Below, one piece after another: positions 34,113 to 43,024 of a stretch of 64,000 bases of DNA. A program made the translations under genes and the position numbers. Each line of letters starts with the position of its first letter. Position 1 is the stretch's first letter. Origin of the DNA: Kineosporia aurantiaca JCM 3230 (GTDB taxonomy: Bacteria; Actinomycetota; Actinomycetes; Actinomycetales; Kineosporiaceae); NCBI GenBank assembly GCA_000719025.1, contig JODP01000021.1, positions 1 to 64,000 on the forward strand, given 5' to 3'. A model generated the notes under the pieces. It worked only from the letters and a program-made list of their open reading frames with translations. It did no database searches and was not told where the DNA came from.

Positions 34113-35743
34113 CGACCCGCCCGGTGCTTGAGATCGACGGCCTCTCGGTGGCCTACCAGCCGCACCGGCGCCGGCCCCCGGTGCCGGCCGTGCGCGACGT
34201 CTCGGTGCGGATCGAGCCCGGTGAGACGGTCGCCGTGGTGGGGGAGTCCGGCTCCGGCAAGAGCACCCTGGCCGCGGCCGTGCTCGGGCTGCTGCCCGGA
34301 ACCGGCGTGGTGACCGGCGGTTCGATCACCGTGGCCGGGCGCCCGGTGGTCGGCGCGCGGGAGCGCGACCTGCGGGACCTGCGCGGCCGGGTGGTCGCCC
34401 TGGTGCCGCAGGATCCGACGGTGACGCTGAACCCGACCCGGCGGATCGGCCCGCAGGTGGCCGAATCGGTCCGGCGCCGGCCCGATGTCCCGAAGCGGAG
34501 CGTGGACGCGGAGGTGCTCGAGGCGCTCCGGGCCGCGGGACTGGACGAACCGGAGCTGCGGGCCCGGCAGTATCCGCACGAGCTCTCCGGCGGGATGCGG
34601 CAGCGGGTGCTGATCGCGGCGGCGCTGGCCGGTAAGCCGGATCTGCTGATCGCGGACGAGCCGACCAGCGCGCTCGACGTGACCGTGCAGAAACGGATCC
34701 TCGATCATCTGGAACAGCTGGTCACCGAGCGGGGTATCGCGCTGCTGCTGATCACCCACGACCTCGGGGTGGCGGCCGACCGGGCCGACCGGGTGCTGGT
34801 GATGCGTAGCGGCGACGTGGTCGAGAGCGGGCCGGCCGCAACGGTGTTGGTTGCTCCGCAGACCGAGTACACCAAGGAGCTGCTGCGCGCGGCGCCGGGC
34901 TTTTCGGTGAAGCCGCGAGAGGCGACCGTTGCAGCGTCCCCCATTCTGAGGGTCGAAGGCCTGGTCAAGGACTACGCCTTACCTGGTGGCCGGACCGCCC
35001 GCGCGCTCGACGGAGTCAGTTTCAGCGTTCCAAAGGGTCAAACCCTTGGCCTGGTGGGTGAATCTGGATCTGGCAAGACGACTGCGCTGCGGGTGGCGCT
35101 CGGGTTGCTGACCCCGACGGAGGGTCGGGTCGAGTTCGACGGTCAGGACATCACCGGTCTGGGATGGCGGCAGGTTCGACCGCTGCGCAAGCGGTTCCAG
35201 CTGGTCCATCAGAATCCGTTCTCCGCCCTGGACCCGAAATTCACCGTAGAGCAGACGATTGCCGAGCCGCTGGTCTCCTTCCGGGTGGGCGACCGGACGT
35301 CGCGTCGGAACCGGGTGTACGAATTGCTGGACGCGGTCGACCTTCCCCGCTCGTTCGCCGGTCGGCTACCGACCGAACTTTCCGGCGGGCAGCGGCAGCG
35401 AGTGGCGATCGCTCGCGCGCTGTCGCTGGAGCCAGAGCTGCTGCTGCTCGACGAACCGGTCTCCGCGCTCGACGTGCGGGTGCAGGAGCAGATCCTCGGC
35501 CTGCTGACCACATTGCAGAAGGATCTCGGCCTGAGCTACCTTTTCGTCTCGCACGACCTGGCCGTGGTGGCCGGTCTCTCGCACCGGGTGGCCGTGCTGC
35601 GGCGCGGTAAGCTGGTCGAGGAAGGGCCGACCACACAGGTTTTCGAGAAACCGGAGTCGGAGTACACCCAGGAGTTGCTGGGTGCCATTGCCGGGCAGCG
35701 TCATTCCGTGGTGCCGCAACCGATCGAAGTGAGCCGTTCATGA
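34109..35743 (+). CDS. ABC transporter ATP-binding protein, two fused ATPase domains (DppD-DppF type)
   Basis: The 544-residue product joins two complete ATPases. First half: Walker A GESGSGKST, signature LSGGMRQR, Walker B LLIADEPTSALD. Second half: GESGSGKTT, LSGGQRQR, LLLLDEPVSALD. Each half ends with an oligopeptide-type ATPase extension (ATVLVAPQTEYTKELLRAAPG; QVFEKPESEYTQELLGAI). It energises the import system of this operon. The region around 34,840-35,700 has more A/T codons than its surroundings. ATGA overlaps on both sides. Confidence 0.92.
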   Translation: MTTRPVLEIDGLSVAYQPHRRRPPVPAVRDVSVRIEPGETVAVVGESGSGKSTLAAAVLGLLPGTGVVTGGSITVAGRPVVGARERDLRDLRGRVVALVPQDPTVTLNPTRRIGPQVAESVRRRPDVPKRSVDAEVLEALRAAGLDEPELRARQYPHELSGGMRQRVLIAAALAGKPDLLIADEPTSALDVTVQKRILDHLEQLVTERGIALLLITHDLGVAADRADRVLVMRSGDVVESGPAATVLVAPQTEYTKELLRAAPGFSVKPREATVAASPILRVEGLVKDYALPGGRTARALDGVSFSVPKGQTLGLVGESGSGKTTALRVALGLLTPTEGRVEFDGQDITGLGWRQVRPLRKRFQLVHQNPFSALDPKFTVEQTIAEPLVSFRVGDRTSRRNRVYELLDAVDLPRSFAGRLPTELSGGQRQRVAIARALSLEPELLLLDEPVSALDVRVQEQILGLLTTLQKDLGLSYLFVSHDLAVVAGLSHRVAVLRRGKLVEEGPTTQVFEKPESEYTQELLGAIAGQRHSVVPQPIEVSRS

Positions 35744-36762
35744 CCAGTCGCTACGTGATCGTCGGAGCCGGGGCGATCGGCGCCCTGCTGGCCGCCCAGC
35801 TCGAGCTGGCCGGTAAGTCCGTGGTCCTGGTCGCGAGAGGCCGCAACCTGGAGGCGATCCGGGCGAACGGGGTCACGGTCCGCCGCCCGCGCAGCACCGA
35901 GCAGATCCGGGTCCCGGTGGTGGCCGGCCCGGAAGAGCTGCGGCTGGATTACCAGGACGTGCTCGTCCTGGCGACCAAGGTGCAGGACACGGAAGAGGTG
36001 CTGAGCCGCTGGTCCTGGCTGCCGGTCTCGGACGAGCACGGGCAGCCCACCCTGCTGGCCGCCGACCTTCCGGTGATCACCTTCCAGAACGGCCTGGCCA
36101 CCGAGGATCTCGCGCTGCGCCGGTTCGCCCGGGTGTACGGCGTGTCGATCAACGTGGCCGCCAGCTATCTGACTCCGGGCGAGGTGGTTTCGCCGTCGTA
36201 CCCGATCATCGGGGTCGCCTGGCTGGGCCGGTATCCCTCGTCCGCCCCGTTGCACGAGCATTTCGGACGGCGGGACGTGGCCGCCGAACAGTACGTGCAG
36301 GACTTCCGGGACGCGGGGTACGACGTCGGCCTGGTTGAGGACGTGCGGTCCTACAAGGCGCGGAAGCTGCTGGTCAACCTGGCGAACGGGCTCACCGTGC
36401 TGATCGGGACCGACGAGGAGCGCGAGCAGGCCCGGGGGTTGCTGGTGGCCGAGGGCCGGGCGGTGTTCGCCGCGGCCGGCATCGCGGTGGCCGAGTCCAG
36501 TCCCGCACACCTGGTGGTCGAGGAGGTGCCGGGGCACGTCGGCGGACGGTCGTCCACCTGGCAGAGTTTCGCCCGGGGTGCGTCCAGCGAGGTGGACTAC
36601 CTGAACGGCGAGATCGTCCAGCTGGGGCGGCTGCACGGGGTGCCCACGCCGGTGAACGAGGGGGTGCAGCGGCTCCTCGGGGCCCAGGCCGCGGCCGGAC
36701 TGCCGCCGGGCGTCAGCAAACTGGCCGACATCCTCACCGACACCCCCCTCCCCGTCGCCTGA
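35740..36762 (+). CDS. ketopantoate reductase-like (PanE/ApbA) NADPH oxidoreductase
   Basis: The 340-residue protein begins YVIVGAGAIGALLAAQLELAGKSVVLVARG (NADP Rossmann fold) and has FQNGLATEDL and KARKLLVNLANG, the ApbA_C Lys and Asn region. PanE reduces 2-dehydropantoate, but position as the last gene of an organosulfur operon, with ATGA coupling, suggests it reduces a keto or aldehyde product left after C-S cleavage. True pantothenate function cannot be excluded. Confidence 0.85.
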   Translation: MTSRYVIVGAGAIGALLAAQLELAGKSVVLVARGRNLEAIRANGVTVRRPRSTEQIRVPVVAGPEELRLDYQDVLVLATKVQDTEEVLSRWSWLPVSDEHGQPTLLAADLPVITFQNGLATEDLALRRFARVYGVSINVAASYLTPGEVVSPSYPIIGVAWLGRYPSSAPLHEHFGRRDVAAEQYVQDFRDAGYDVGLVEDVRSYKARKLLVNLANGLTVLIGTDEEREQARGLLVAEGRAVFAAAGIAVAESSPAHLVVEEVPGHVGGRSSTWQSFARGASSEVDYLNGEIVQLGRLHGVPTPVNEGVQRLLGAQAAAGLPPGVSKLADILTDTPLPVA

Positions 36763-36776
36763 CCCCCAACGACCCT

Positions 36777-36810
36777 CCGTGATCATGGACTTCTTCCCCC
36801 GTGATCATGG
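36777..36810. repeat. two-copy 22-bp-phased TGATCA repeat
   Basis: TGATCA at 36780-36785 and 36802-36807 are 22 bases apart, here in the orientation CCGTGATCATGGAC. The unit is the reverse complement of that at 24.5 kb. The array lies between the PanE-like gene and the thiosulfate sulfurtransferase gene. Confidence 0.8.
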
Positions 36811-36834
36811 ACAAGAAAGCGAGAGCATGAGGGT

Positions 36835-37719
36835 ATGAGCCCCCTTCTTACCGTCGAAGACCTGCTCCTCCTGCAGCAGAACGGCACTCCCCGGCTGCTC
36901 GACGTGCGCTGGAAGCTCGGCGGCCCGCCCGGGCCGGAGGAGTTCCGCGCCGGCCACATCCCGGGCGCCGTCTTCGTGGACCTGGACCAGGAGCTGGCCG
37001 CGCCGGCCGGCCCGGAGGTGGGGCGGCACCCGCTGCCCGACCCGGCCGACTTCCAGCGGGCCGCCCGCTCCTGGGGCCTGAACGACGGCGACGTCGTGGT
37101 GCTTTACGACGACTCCGGGCTGCTGGCCGCGGCCCGGGCCTGGTGGCTGCTGCGCTGGGCCGGGTTCGACGGGGCGATCCGCCTGCTCGACGGCGGGCTG
37201 CGGGCCTGGAAAGAGGCCGGGCAGCCGCTGGCGACCGGTGACGCGCCGACCCCGCCCGAGGGCAATGTCTCGCTCGGCGAGGGCCAGGTGCCGACCCTGG
37301 GGGTGGACGAGGTGGAGCAGTTCGTCGCCGACGGCGGCCTGCTGCTCGACGCCCGCCCGGCCGAGCGCTATTCCGGCGCGGTCGCCTCGGTCGACCCCCG
37401 GCCCGGTCACATTCCCGGGGCGGTGAGCGCCCCGGCCGTCGGGAACCTCACTGATGAAGGACGTTTGGCGGCTCCGTCCGTGCTGGCCGACAAGTTCAAG
37501 GGCCTGGGCGTGGACGGTGGCCGGGACGTCGGCATCTACTGCGGGTCCGGGGTCACCGCCGCCCACGACCTGCTCGCCCTGGCCGTGGCGGGCGTCGATG
37601 TCGACCGGGTCGCGTTGTACCCCGGTTCCTACTCCCAGTGGGCGAGCCTGCCGGACAAACCGGTGGTCACGGGGGAAGCACCCACTGGTCCAACCTCAGT
37701 AACAGGAGAGAAAGCATGA
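36835..37719 (+). CDS. sulfurtransferase with two rhodanese domains (thiosulfate/3-mercaptopyruvate type)
   Basis: The 294-residue product has an inactive N-terminal rhodanese domain (LLDVRWKLGGPPGPEEFRAGHIPGAVFVDLD; Asp in place of Cys at VVLYDDSGLLAA) and an active C-terminal one with catalytic Cys in IYCGSGVTAAHDLLAL. The loop sequence CGSGVT is the 3-mercaptopyruvate type rather than CRKGVT. It would transfer sulfane sulfur to cyanide, thiols or a carrier. It follows the organosulfur operon and a TGATCA repeat pair and overlaps the next gene by ATGA. Confidence 0.9.
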   Translation: MSPLLTVEDLLLLQQNGTPRLLDVRWKLGGPPGPEEFRAGHIPGAVFVDLDQELAAPAGPEVGRHPLPDPADFQRAARSWGLNDGDVVVLYDDSGLLAAARAWWLLRWAGFDGAIRLLDGGLRAWKEAGQPLATGDAPTPPEGNVSLGEGQVPTLGVDEVEQFVADGGLLLDARPAERYSGAVASVDPRPGHIPGAVSAPAVGNLTDEGRLAAPSVLADKFKGLGVDGGRDVGIYCGSGVTAAHDLLALAVAGVDVDRVALYPGSYSQWASLPDKPVVTGEAPTGPTSVTGEKA

Positions 37720-38081
37720 GCGAGAACGTCGAGACCGTGGCCGAGGCACTGCCCGAGGCGCCGTTGGTGAGCGCCGCGCAGGCCCGGGAGCGGGTCGCGG
37801 CCGGAGCGGTGCTGCTGGACACCCGCAGCCCGGGGGGCCGGGAGAAGACCGGCCCGATCGATGGGGCGATCATCGTCGACCGCGACAACCTGGATGCCGA
37901 GTTCGACTTCGACTCGCCCGAGCGGCACGTCGAGGTGGCCTCGCTGGAGACCCCGATCGTGGTGATCTGCGGTTCGGTCAACGGTTCCGGCCCGGTCGCG
38001 CAGAACCTGATCGGGCGCGGCTTCGTCAACGTGGTCCACGTCGAGGGCGGCGCCCCCGCCTGGCACGCCCTGGACAGCTAA
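37716..38081 (+). CDS. single-domain rhodanese-like protein
   Basis: The 121-residue product is one rhodanese domain (SAAQARERVAAGAVLLDTRSPGGREKTGPIDGAIIVDRDNLDAEFD) with a candidate catalytic Cys in VVICGSVNGSGPVAQNLIGRGFVNVVHVEGGAPAW. ATG 37716 has AGGAGAG six bases ahead and overlaps the larger sulfurtransferase gene as ATGA, so both are expressed together and may act in sequence as sulfur carriers. Confidence 0.85.
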   Translation: MSENVETVAEALPEAPLVSAAQARERVAAGAVLLDTRSPGGREKTGPIDGAIIVDRDNLDAEFDFDSPERHVEVASLETPIVVICGSVNGSGPVAQNLIGRGFVNVVHVEGGAPAWHALDS

Positions 38082-38089
38082 CCCCCCAC

Positions 38090-38345
38090 CCTTCGTGATC
38101 ATGCACTAGCGCCCCCGTGATCATGCACAAGTTCCCTCGTGATCATGCAGAAACGCCCCCGCGATCATGCACATCCGCCCCCTGGCGGCGTTGCATGATC
38201 ACGGGGGCGGAACTGCATGATCACGGGGAAAGAGTGAGGGCACCTCCCGGCCCTCGGGGCTCGGGGCCATGATCACGGGGGAGAAAGTCCATGATCACGG
38301 GGAAAGAAGTCCATGATCACGGGGGAGGAAGTTCATGATCACGGC
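38090..38345. repeat. ten-copy 22-bp-phased TGATCA array with central inversion
   Basis: TGATCA cores start at 38096, 38118, 38140, 38162 (CGATCA), 38196, 38218, 38270, 38292, 38314 and 38336. Steps are exactly 22 bases except 34 at the turn and 52 across one gap. The first four copies read CCCCCGTGATCATGCAC; the last six read the other way, as TCCATGATCACGGGGG or close variants. The rest of 38346-38521 is the probable promoter region of the acyltransferase gene and holds nothing else I can name. Confidence 0.85.
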
Positions 38346-38521
38346 ACGGTTTTGGGGGAGGGGGCTGTGAAGTGACCGTGAGTAGATCGAGATCGGCGAG
38401 TGGCCCGGCGCGGCGGTGGCCGGTCTGACCTTGGCCTTCTAGCTGGATGTGATGGTCCGAACACCCTGAGGCAGGCGGTTCGGGAGGCGGGACATAGGCT
38501 CTTTCGGCACGATAGGGCATC

Positions 38522-40588
38522 ATGACGAGCACTGCTGAGCCGACCACTCGCGCCGACCTCAGTGTGCGCAGTTCCGCAGCCATCCGAAAAACCGCCCAGC
38601 GGGCCGATATTCAGGGCCTGCGGGCGATCGCGGTGGTGATGGTGGTGATCTACCACGCCAATCTGCCGCTCCCTGCAGGGTTTGCCGGGGTCGATGTCTT
38701 CTTCGTGATCTCCGGTTTCGTGATCACCGGGCAGATCGAGCGGCTGCGTCTGGCCGACCGGCTCTCCTTCGTCGGGTTCTATGGACGGCGGATTCGGCGA
38801 CTACTGCCCGCGATGGTGGTGATGCTGCTCGCCGTGCTGGTGCTGTCGTTCCTGTTCCAGGCGCCGATCCAGGCCCAGCCGAACACGGCGGGCACCGCCC
38901 GGGCGGCGATCCTGCTGTGGGGTAACTACGACATCCTCGGCAGTACCGGCGACTACTTCGCGGCCGGCGCGGTGATGAACCCGCTGCTGCACGTCTGGTC
39001 CCTGAGCGTGGAGGAGCAGTTCTACCTGGTCTTCCCGCTGCTCCTGGTGCTGACCTGGAAGCTCGGCCGCAGCGGGGTGCGGCGCCAGATGATCGCGCTC
39101 GGCGCACTGACCGCGGCCAGCTTCGCGGTCTCGGTCTGGTTCTCCTTCGGCAGCTTCCGGATCCACACCTACCCGGTCTCGGACTGGGCCTTCTACTCCT
39201 CACCGACCCGGGCCTGGGAGTTCGGCGTCGGCGCGCTGCTGGCCGTCTGGGTCGGAGCCCGCGAGGCCCGCGGAGCCAGCCGTTCCGGAACCCGGCCGGG
39301 AGCCGTTCCCGACCGCCCGCTGCCGACCCGCGTCCGCCGGCTCCTCCCGCTGGGACTGGGCGTGACCGGACTGCTGCTCCTGATCGTCCTCAATCTGACC
39401 GTCGACGACACCACCGTCTGGCCGGGCACCGCCGCCCTGATCCCGGTGGCCGCGACCTTCCTGCTCATCCTGGCCGGGACGCTCGGCGGGGGACCGGTGA
39501 AGCGGACTCTCTCCTCGCGTCCCTTCGTGACCATCGGCGATCTGTCGTACAGCATCTACCTCTGGCACTGGCCGATGATCGTGTTCGCCAATCTGCTCTG
39601 GCCGCAGCAGGCCCACGTGGCCGTCTACGCCGCCGTGTTCTCGCTGGTCCCGGCCTACCTGAGCTACCGGTTCGTGGAGGAGCCGCTGCGGCACGGAACG
39701 ATCCGGATGCCCCGGGTCTATCTCGGCGGCGCGGTGACGGCCGGTCTCGTCGTCGTCGCCACAGTGACCCTGCAGGTCGCCGGGCCGTGGGCGATCCCGA
39801 ACGCGGCGGCCTACGCGGGCCAGGTCGGCGAGCTGACCTACGGGCGGGAGAACGGCTGCCTGGTCCGCAACCGGGCCTTCGAGCAGGCCGACTTCGCCAA
39901 GTGCACGACGACCGTGGCAAACGCCAAGGGCTGGATCATGCTGGCCGGCGACTCGCACGCCGAGGCCATCTCCACCGGCCTGATCCAGGCCGATCGCGAG
40001 CTCGGCTACAGCACGATGGCGCTGACCGGCGCGAGCTGCCCGTTCATGCGGGACGCGCAGCCCAGCCGGGAGGTCTCGAACTGCGGGGAGCTGGCCTCGG
40101 CGCTGCTGGACCGGGCGACCAAGGGTGACGATCCGCCGGCCGCGGTAGTGATCGGCGAGTGGGCGCTGGCCCGCTACCAGGTCGACGGGAAGTGGCCGGC
40201 CCAGCTGGTGCCGGCGCTGAAAGAGTTCGTCGCGGCCGGGATCCCGGTGATCTACGTGATGGACGAGCCGAACTACGCCACCCAGGCGATGAACCGGCAG
40301 ACCGCGTGCAGCGGGGGTTACGCGAACTTCGTCTGCGACAAGAGCGAGCAGGCGGTCCTGGACTACCAGGGCAAGTCCCGGCAGCAGGAGTTCGACGTGA
40401 TCAGCCAGGTGCCCGGGGTGACCGTCTTCGACTCCTGGGACCGGCTCTGCGACGGCACCACCTGCAGCCCGCTGATCGACGGGCAGCTGGCCTACTGGGA
40501 CTTCAACCACCTGAACCGGATTGGCTCGGTGGCGATGACCGACGACCTGAAGCAGGCGGTCGGCGACGTGCTCAAGCAGAACTCCTAG
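38522..40588 (+). CDS. OatA-like O-acyltransferase (acyltransferase-3 plus SGNH domain)
   Basis: The 688-residue protein has ten to eleven membrane helices of the acyltransferase-3 family (RADIQGLRAIAVVMVVIYHANL with the motif His, GFAGVDVFFVISGF, LHVWSLSVEEQFYLVFPLL, SYSIYLWHWP) and an extracellular SGNH domain from about residue 430: catalytic Ser in MLAGDSHAEAI and the DxxH in YWDFNHLNR. Such proteins move acyl groups across the membrane onto peptidoglycan or secreted glycans. ATG 38522 lies close behind a TAGGGC, so the message may be leaderless. Its end overlaps the response regulator gene by CTAG. Confidence 0.9.
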   Translation: MTSTAEPTTRADLSVRSSAAIRKTAQRADIQGLRAIAVVMVVIYHANLPLPAGFAGVDVFFVISGFVITGQIERLRLADRLSFVGFYGRRIRRLLPAMVVMLLAVLVLSFLFQAPIQAQPNTAGTARAAILLWGNYDILGSTGDYFAAGAVMNPLLHVWSLSVEEQFYLVFPLLLVLTWKLGRSGVRRQMIALGALTAASFAVSVWFSFGSFRIHTYPVSDWAFYSSPTRAWEFGVGALLAVWVGAREARGASRSGTRPGAVPDRPLPTRVRRLLPLGLGVTGLLLLIVLNLTVDDTTVWPGTAALIPVAATFLLILAGTLGGGPVKRTLSSRPFVTIGDLSYSIYLWHWPMIVFANLLWPQQAHVAVYAAVFSLVPAYLSYRFVEEPLRHGTIRMPRVYLGGAVTAGLVVVATVTLQVAGPWAIPNAAAYAGQVGELTYGRENGCLVRNRAFEQADFAKCTTTVANAKGWIMLAGDSHAEAISTGLIQADRELGYSTMALTGASCPFMRDAQPSREVSNCGELASALLDRATKGDDPPAAVVIGEWALARYQVDGKWPAQLVPALKEFVAAGIPVIYVMDEPNYATQAMNRQTACSGGYANFVCDKSEQAVLDYQGKSRQQEFDVISQVPGVTVFDSWDRLCDGTTCSPLIDGQLAYWDFNHLNRIGSVAMTDDLKQAVGDVLKQNS

Positions 40589-40953
40589 GTAGGGGCCAGG
40601 GCCCGGTTCAGTGCCCGGGTGAGGCTGGCCAGCTCGATCGGCTTCTGCATCAGGTCGGCGTGCAGCTCACGGGCCACCTTCACGTCGTCGTCCAGGTCCC
40701 GGGCGGTCAGCAGGATCACCGGCAGCTCGGCCAGCCCGGGCCGGTCCCGCAGCTTGCGCAGCAGTTCGATGCCCGAGGTGCCGTGCATGACGATGTCGAG
40801 CACCATCACGTCCGGTTCACCGTTGTTCCGGATCGCCTCCCAGGCGTCCTGCGCCGAGGTCACCCCGACCACGGTGTGACCCATCCGCCCGACCCGGATC
40901 TCGAGCAGCCTGCGGATGTCGGGGTCGTCCTCGACGACCAGAACCTGGGACAT
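40585..40953 (-). CDS. stand-alone response regulator receiver protein
   Basis: The 122-residue product is only a receiver domain: acidic pair in VLVVEDDPDIRRLLE, phospho-acceptor Asp in VMVLDIVMHGTSG, Thr in ILLTARD and Lys in MQKPIE. Without an output domain it would act like CheY or Spo0F by binding partners. No histidine kinase is adjacent. It converges with the acyltransferase gene with a four-base overlap. Confidence 0.9.
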   Translation of the reverse strand: MSQVLVVEDDPDIRRLLEIRVGRMGHTVVGVTSAQDAWEAIRNNGEPDVMVLDIVMHGTSGIELLRKLRDRPGLAELPVILLTARDLDDDVKVARELHADLMQKPIELASLTRALNRALAPT

Positions 40954-41016
40954 GCCGTAGGGATCGAGAGATCCGGGGCCGGGCTTGAGCCGGGCGACCT
41001 GTGAACACCCGTTGCG

Positions 41017-41742
41017 CTATTTGGTTGCCTCGGTCATCAGATCCTTCAGCACACCCATCCCGACCAGGTCGCCGGTGAAGGTCAGGTGGTCGCCGGTGAT
41101 CCGGTTGTAGAGCCAGAGCTCCAGGTCGGACGGATCGCCGAGGATCACCGTGGCCGCCTCACCGGCGTCCGAGACCCGCAGCGCCTCCTTTTCGAAGTGC
41201 ACGAACCAGGACCGGCCGGGCGCCCGCACCTCGATGTCGGGCCGGCCGATCTCGTACTCCCAGGGCTCGATGTCGGCCACCAGCATGGTGGCCAGCACCT
41301 CGTCCAGACCGTCCTCGGCCAGCTCGGTCCCGATCTCGGTGGGGGAGTGCACGGCCAGTTCGGCGTCGAACCGGTGCACGGCGGTCTCGTGCGCCATCCG
41401 CCGGATCCAGAACCCGACCGTCTGGTCCGGCGCGAACCAGGTCCAGGCCGGGTCCTTCGGGGAGTGCTCGTCGAAGATCGTGGACAGCTCCGCGAAGCCG
41501 CGCTCCAGCACCTGCACGCTGGTCAGGCCGGTCAGGTCCGGCTCCTCGGTCGGCCGGGCGTTCAGCCGGATGCAGTCCACCTTGTGCAGGTACACCTCGC
41601 CGAGGTGCTGCACCAGGTCGTCCAGCGACCACTCCGGGCAGGACGGCACCCGGACCGTGGTGAGGTCGGTGCCGGCCGGGATCAGCGCGCGGAACCGGGC
41701 GTACTCGGCGTCGAGGTGACGCCTCAGGTCTGAGGTCTCCAT
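41017..41742 (-). CDS. mycothiol-dependent maleylpyruvate isomerase family protein
   Basis: The 241-residue protein has the DinB-like metal site of the MDMPI family: His in LDDLVQHLGEVYLHK and the HxxxHxxD pattern in RRMAHETAVHRFDAEL, then the C-terminal MDMPI_C domain (LELWLYNRITGDHLTFTGD). Family members use mycothiol as a cofactor or substrate for isomerisation or thiol transfer; the substrate is unknown. It supports an actinobacterial host. A short gap precedes the response regulator gene on the same strand. Confidence 0.85.
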   Translation of the reverse strand: METSDLRRHLDAEYARFRALIPAGTDLTTVRVPSCPEWSLDDLVQHLGEVYLHKVDCIRLNARPTEEPDLTGLTSVQVLERGFAELSTIFDEHSPKDPAWTWFAPDQTVGFWIRRMAHETAVHRFDAELAVHSPTEIGTELAEDGLDEVLATMLVADIEPWEYEIGRPDIEVRAPGRSWFVHFEKEALRVSDAGEAATVILGDPSDLELWLYNRITGDHLTFTGDLVGMGVLKDLMTEATK

Positions 41743-41775
41743 ACCCTCGATCCTGGCATCCGGATCAACCGGATT

Positions 41776-42804
41776 TCAGCGCGGCAGCCCGACCAGGCCG
41801 TCCTCGATCCGGACGGTGTCGAGGTTGCGGGTGAACCAGCGGTACGTGCTCTCCACCCCGTCCCGCAGCGACAGCGAGGGCGCCCAGCCCAGGCCCCGCA
41901 GGCGGGACACGTCGAGCAGCTTGCGCGGGGTGCCGTCCGGCTTGGAGGTGTCGAACGCCAGGCGTCCTTCCCAGCCCACGACGTCCGCGATCGTCTCGGC
42001 CAGTTCCCGGATGGTCACGTCGATACCGGTGCCGACGTTGATCGGCTCCGGCGAGTCGTAGTGCTCGAGCAGGAAGACCAGGGCCGAGGCCAGATCGTCG
42101 ACGTGCAGGAACTCGCGGCGGGGAGTGCCGGAGCCCCAGATCGTCACCTGGTCGGCGCCGGTCAGCCGGGCCTCGTGGAAGCGGCGGATCAGGGCGGGCA
42201 GGACGTGCGAGTTGGTCGCGTCGAAGTTGTCGCCGGGACCGTAGAGGTTGGTCGGCATCGCGCTGATGTAGGGCAGGCCGTACTGCTTGCGGATCGACTG
42301 GACCTGCAGGATGCCGGCGATCTTGGCGATCGCGTAGGCGTCGTTGGTCGGCTCCAGGGCCCCGGTGAGCAGCGCCGACTCGGCGATCGGCTGCTCGGCG
42401 AACTTCGGGTAGATGCACGAGGAACCGAGGAACAGCAGCCGCCCGACGCCGAACTCGCGGGCCGCGTCCATCAGGTTGACCTGGATCCGGAGGTTGTCGG
42501 AGAGGAACTCCGCCGGGTACCGGTCGTTGGCCAGGATCCCGCCGACCTTGGCCGCCGCCACCACCATCACGTCCGGCCGCTGGGCGGAGACGAAGTCCAT
42601 CGTCGCGGCCCGGTCCCGCAGGTCCAGTTCGGCCGACGGGGCACCGACCAGGTTGCCGAACCCGCGCTGCTGCAGGGCCCGCCAGAACGCCGATCCGGCC
42701 AGGCCGCGGTGCCCGGCGACGTAGATCTTCTGGTCCGGGGTGAGCCGCCGGTCGGTCTGGACGGAGAGGTCTGCCGAGGAGGGAGGGGACGGCATCGTCG
42801 TCAT
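41776..42804 (-). CDS. fcl: GDP-L-fucose synthase
   Basis: The 342-residue enzyme has the extended-SDR loop YVAGHRGLAGSAFWRAL, the GDP-fucose synthase signature FLGSSCIYPKFAEQPIAESALLTG and catalytic YAIAKIAG, then NLYGPGDNFD and SGTPRREFLHVDDLA. It converts GDP-4-keto-6-deoxymannose to GDP-L-fucose with NADPH. ATG 42804 (MTTMPSPP) is chosen, giving a short disordered arm. It is divergent from gmd across about 220 bp, so a shared control region is likely. Confidence 0.93.
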   Translation of the reverse strand: MTTMPSPPSSADLSVQTDRRLTPDQKIYVAGHRGLAGSAFWRALQQRGFGNLVGAPSAELDLRDRAATMDFVSAQRPDVMVVAAAKVGGILANDRYPAEFLSDNLRIQVNLMDAAREFGVGRLLFLGSSCIYPKFAEQPIAESALLTGALEPTNDAYAIAKIAGILQVQSIRKQYGLPYISAMPTNLYGPGDNFDATNSHVLPALIRRFHEARLTGADQVTIWGSGTPRREFLHVDDLASALVFLLEHYDSPEPINVGTGIDVTIRELAETIADVVGWEGRLAFDTSKPDGTPRKLLDVSRLRGLGWAPSLSLRDGVESTYRWFTRNLDTVRIEDGLVGLPR

Positions 42805-43024
42805 GATGCGGAACGGTACCGGAGCGCAGAAACTTTGCGTGCCGGTTCGGTGACTATCGGTGCATTGGCGGGGCGTGTCGTCCTCTGCGCGCCGACCGCA
42901 TCGGGCAAACGCCGGACCTTGCCCCAATGCCTCTCTGTGACTGTGTCATCACGCTACGGTTACGGACAGAACCGGCCACGCAGTGGGCCCGCCGGGCTCG
43001 CGGCCACCATTCCCGAGGGGCGGC

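Noticed and set aside
36835..37719. Assigning the sulfurtransferase as part of the same transcript as the organosulfur operon
   Set aside because: A repeat pair and 72 bases separate it from the PanE-like gene, and I cannot tell whether transcription continues.
38090..38345. CRISPR array
   Set aside because: Units are only 22 bp with no unique spacers, orientation flips in the middle, and no cas genes are near.
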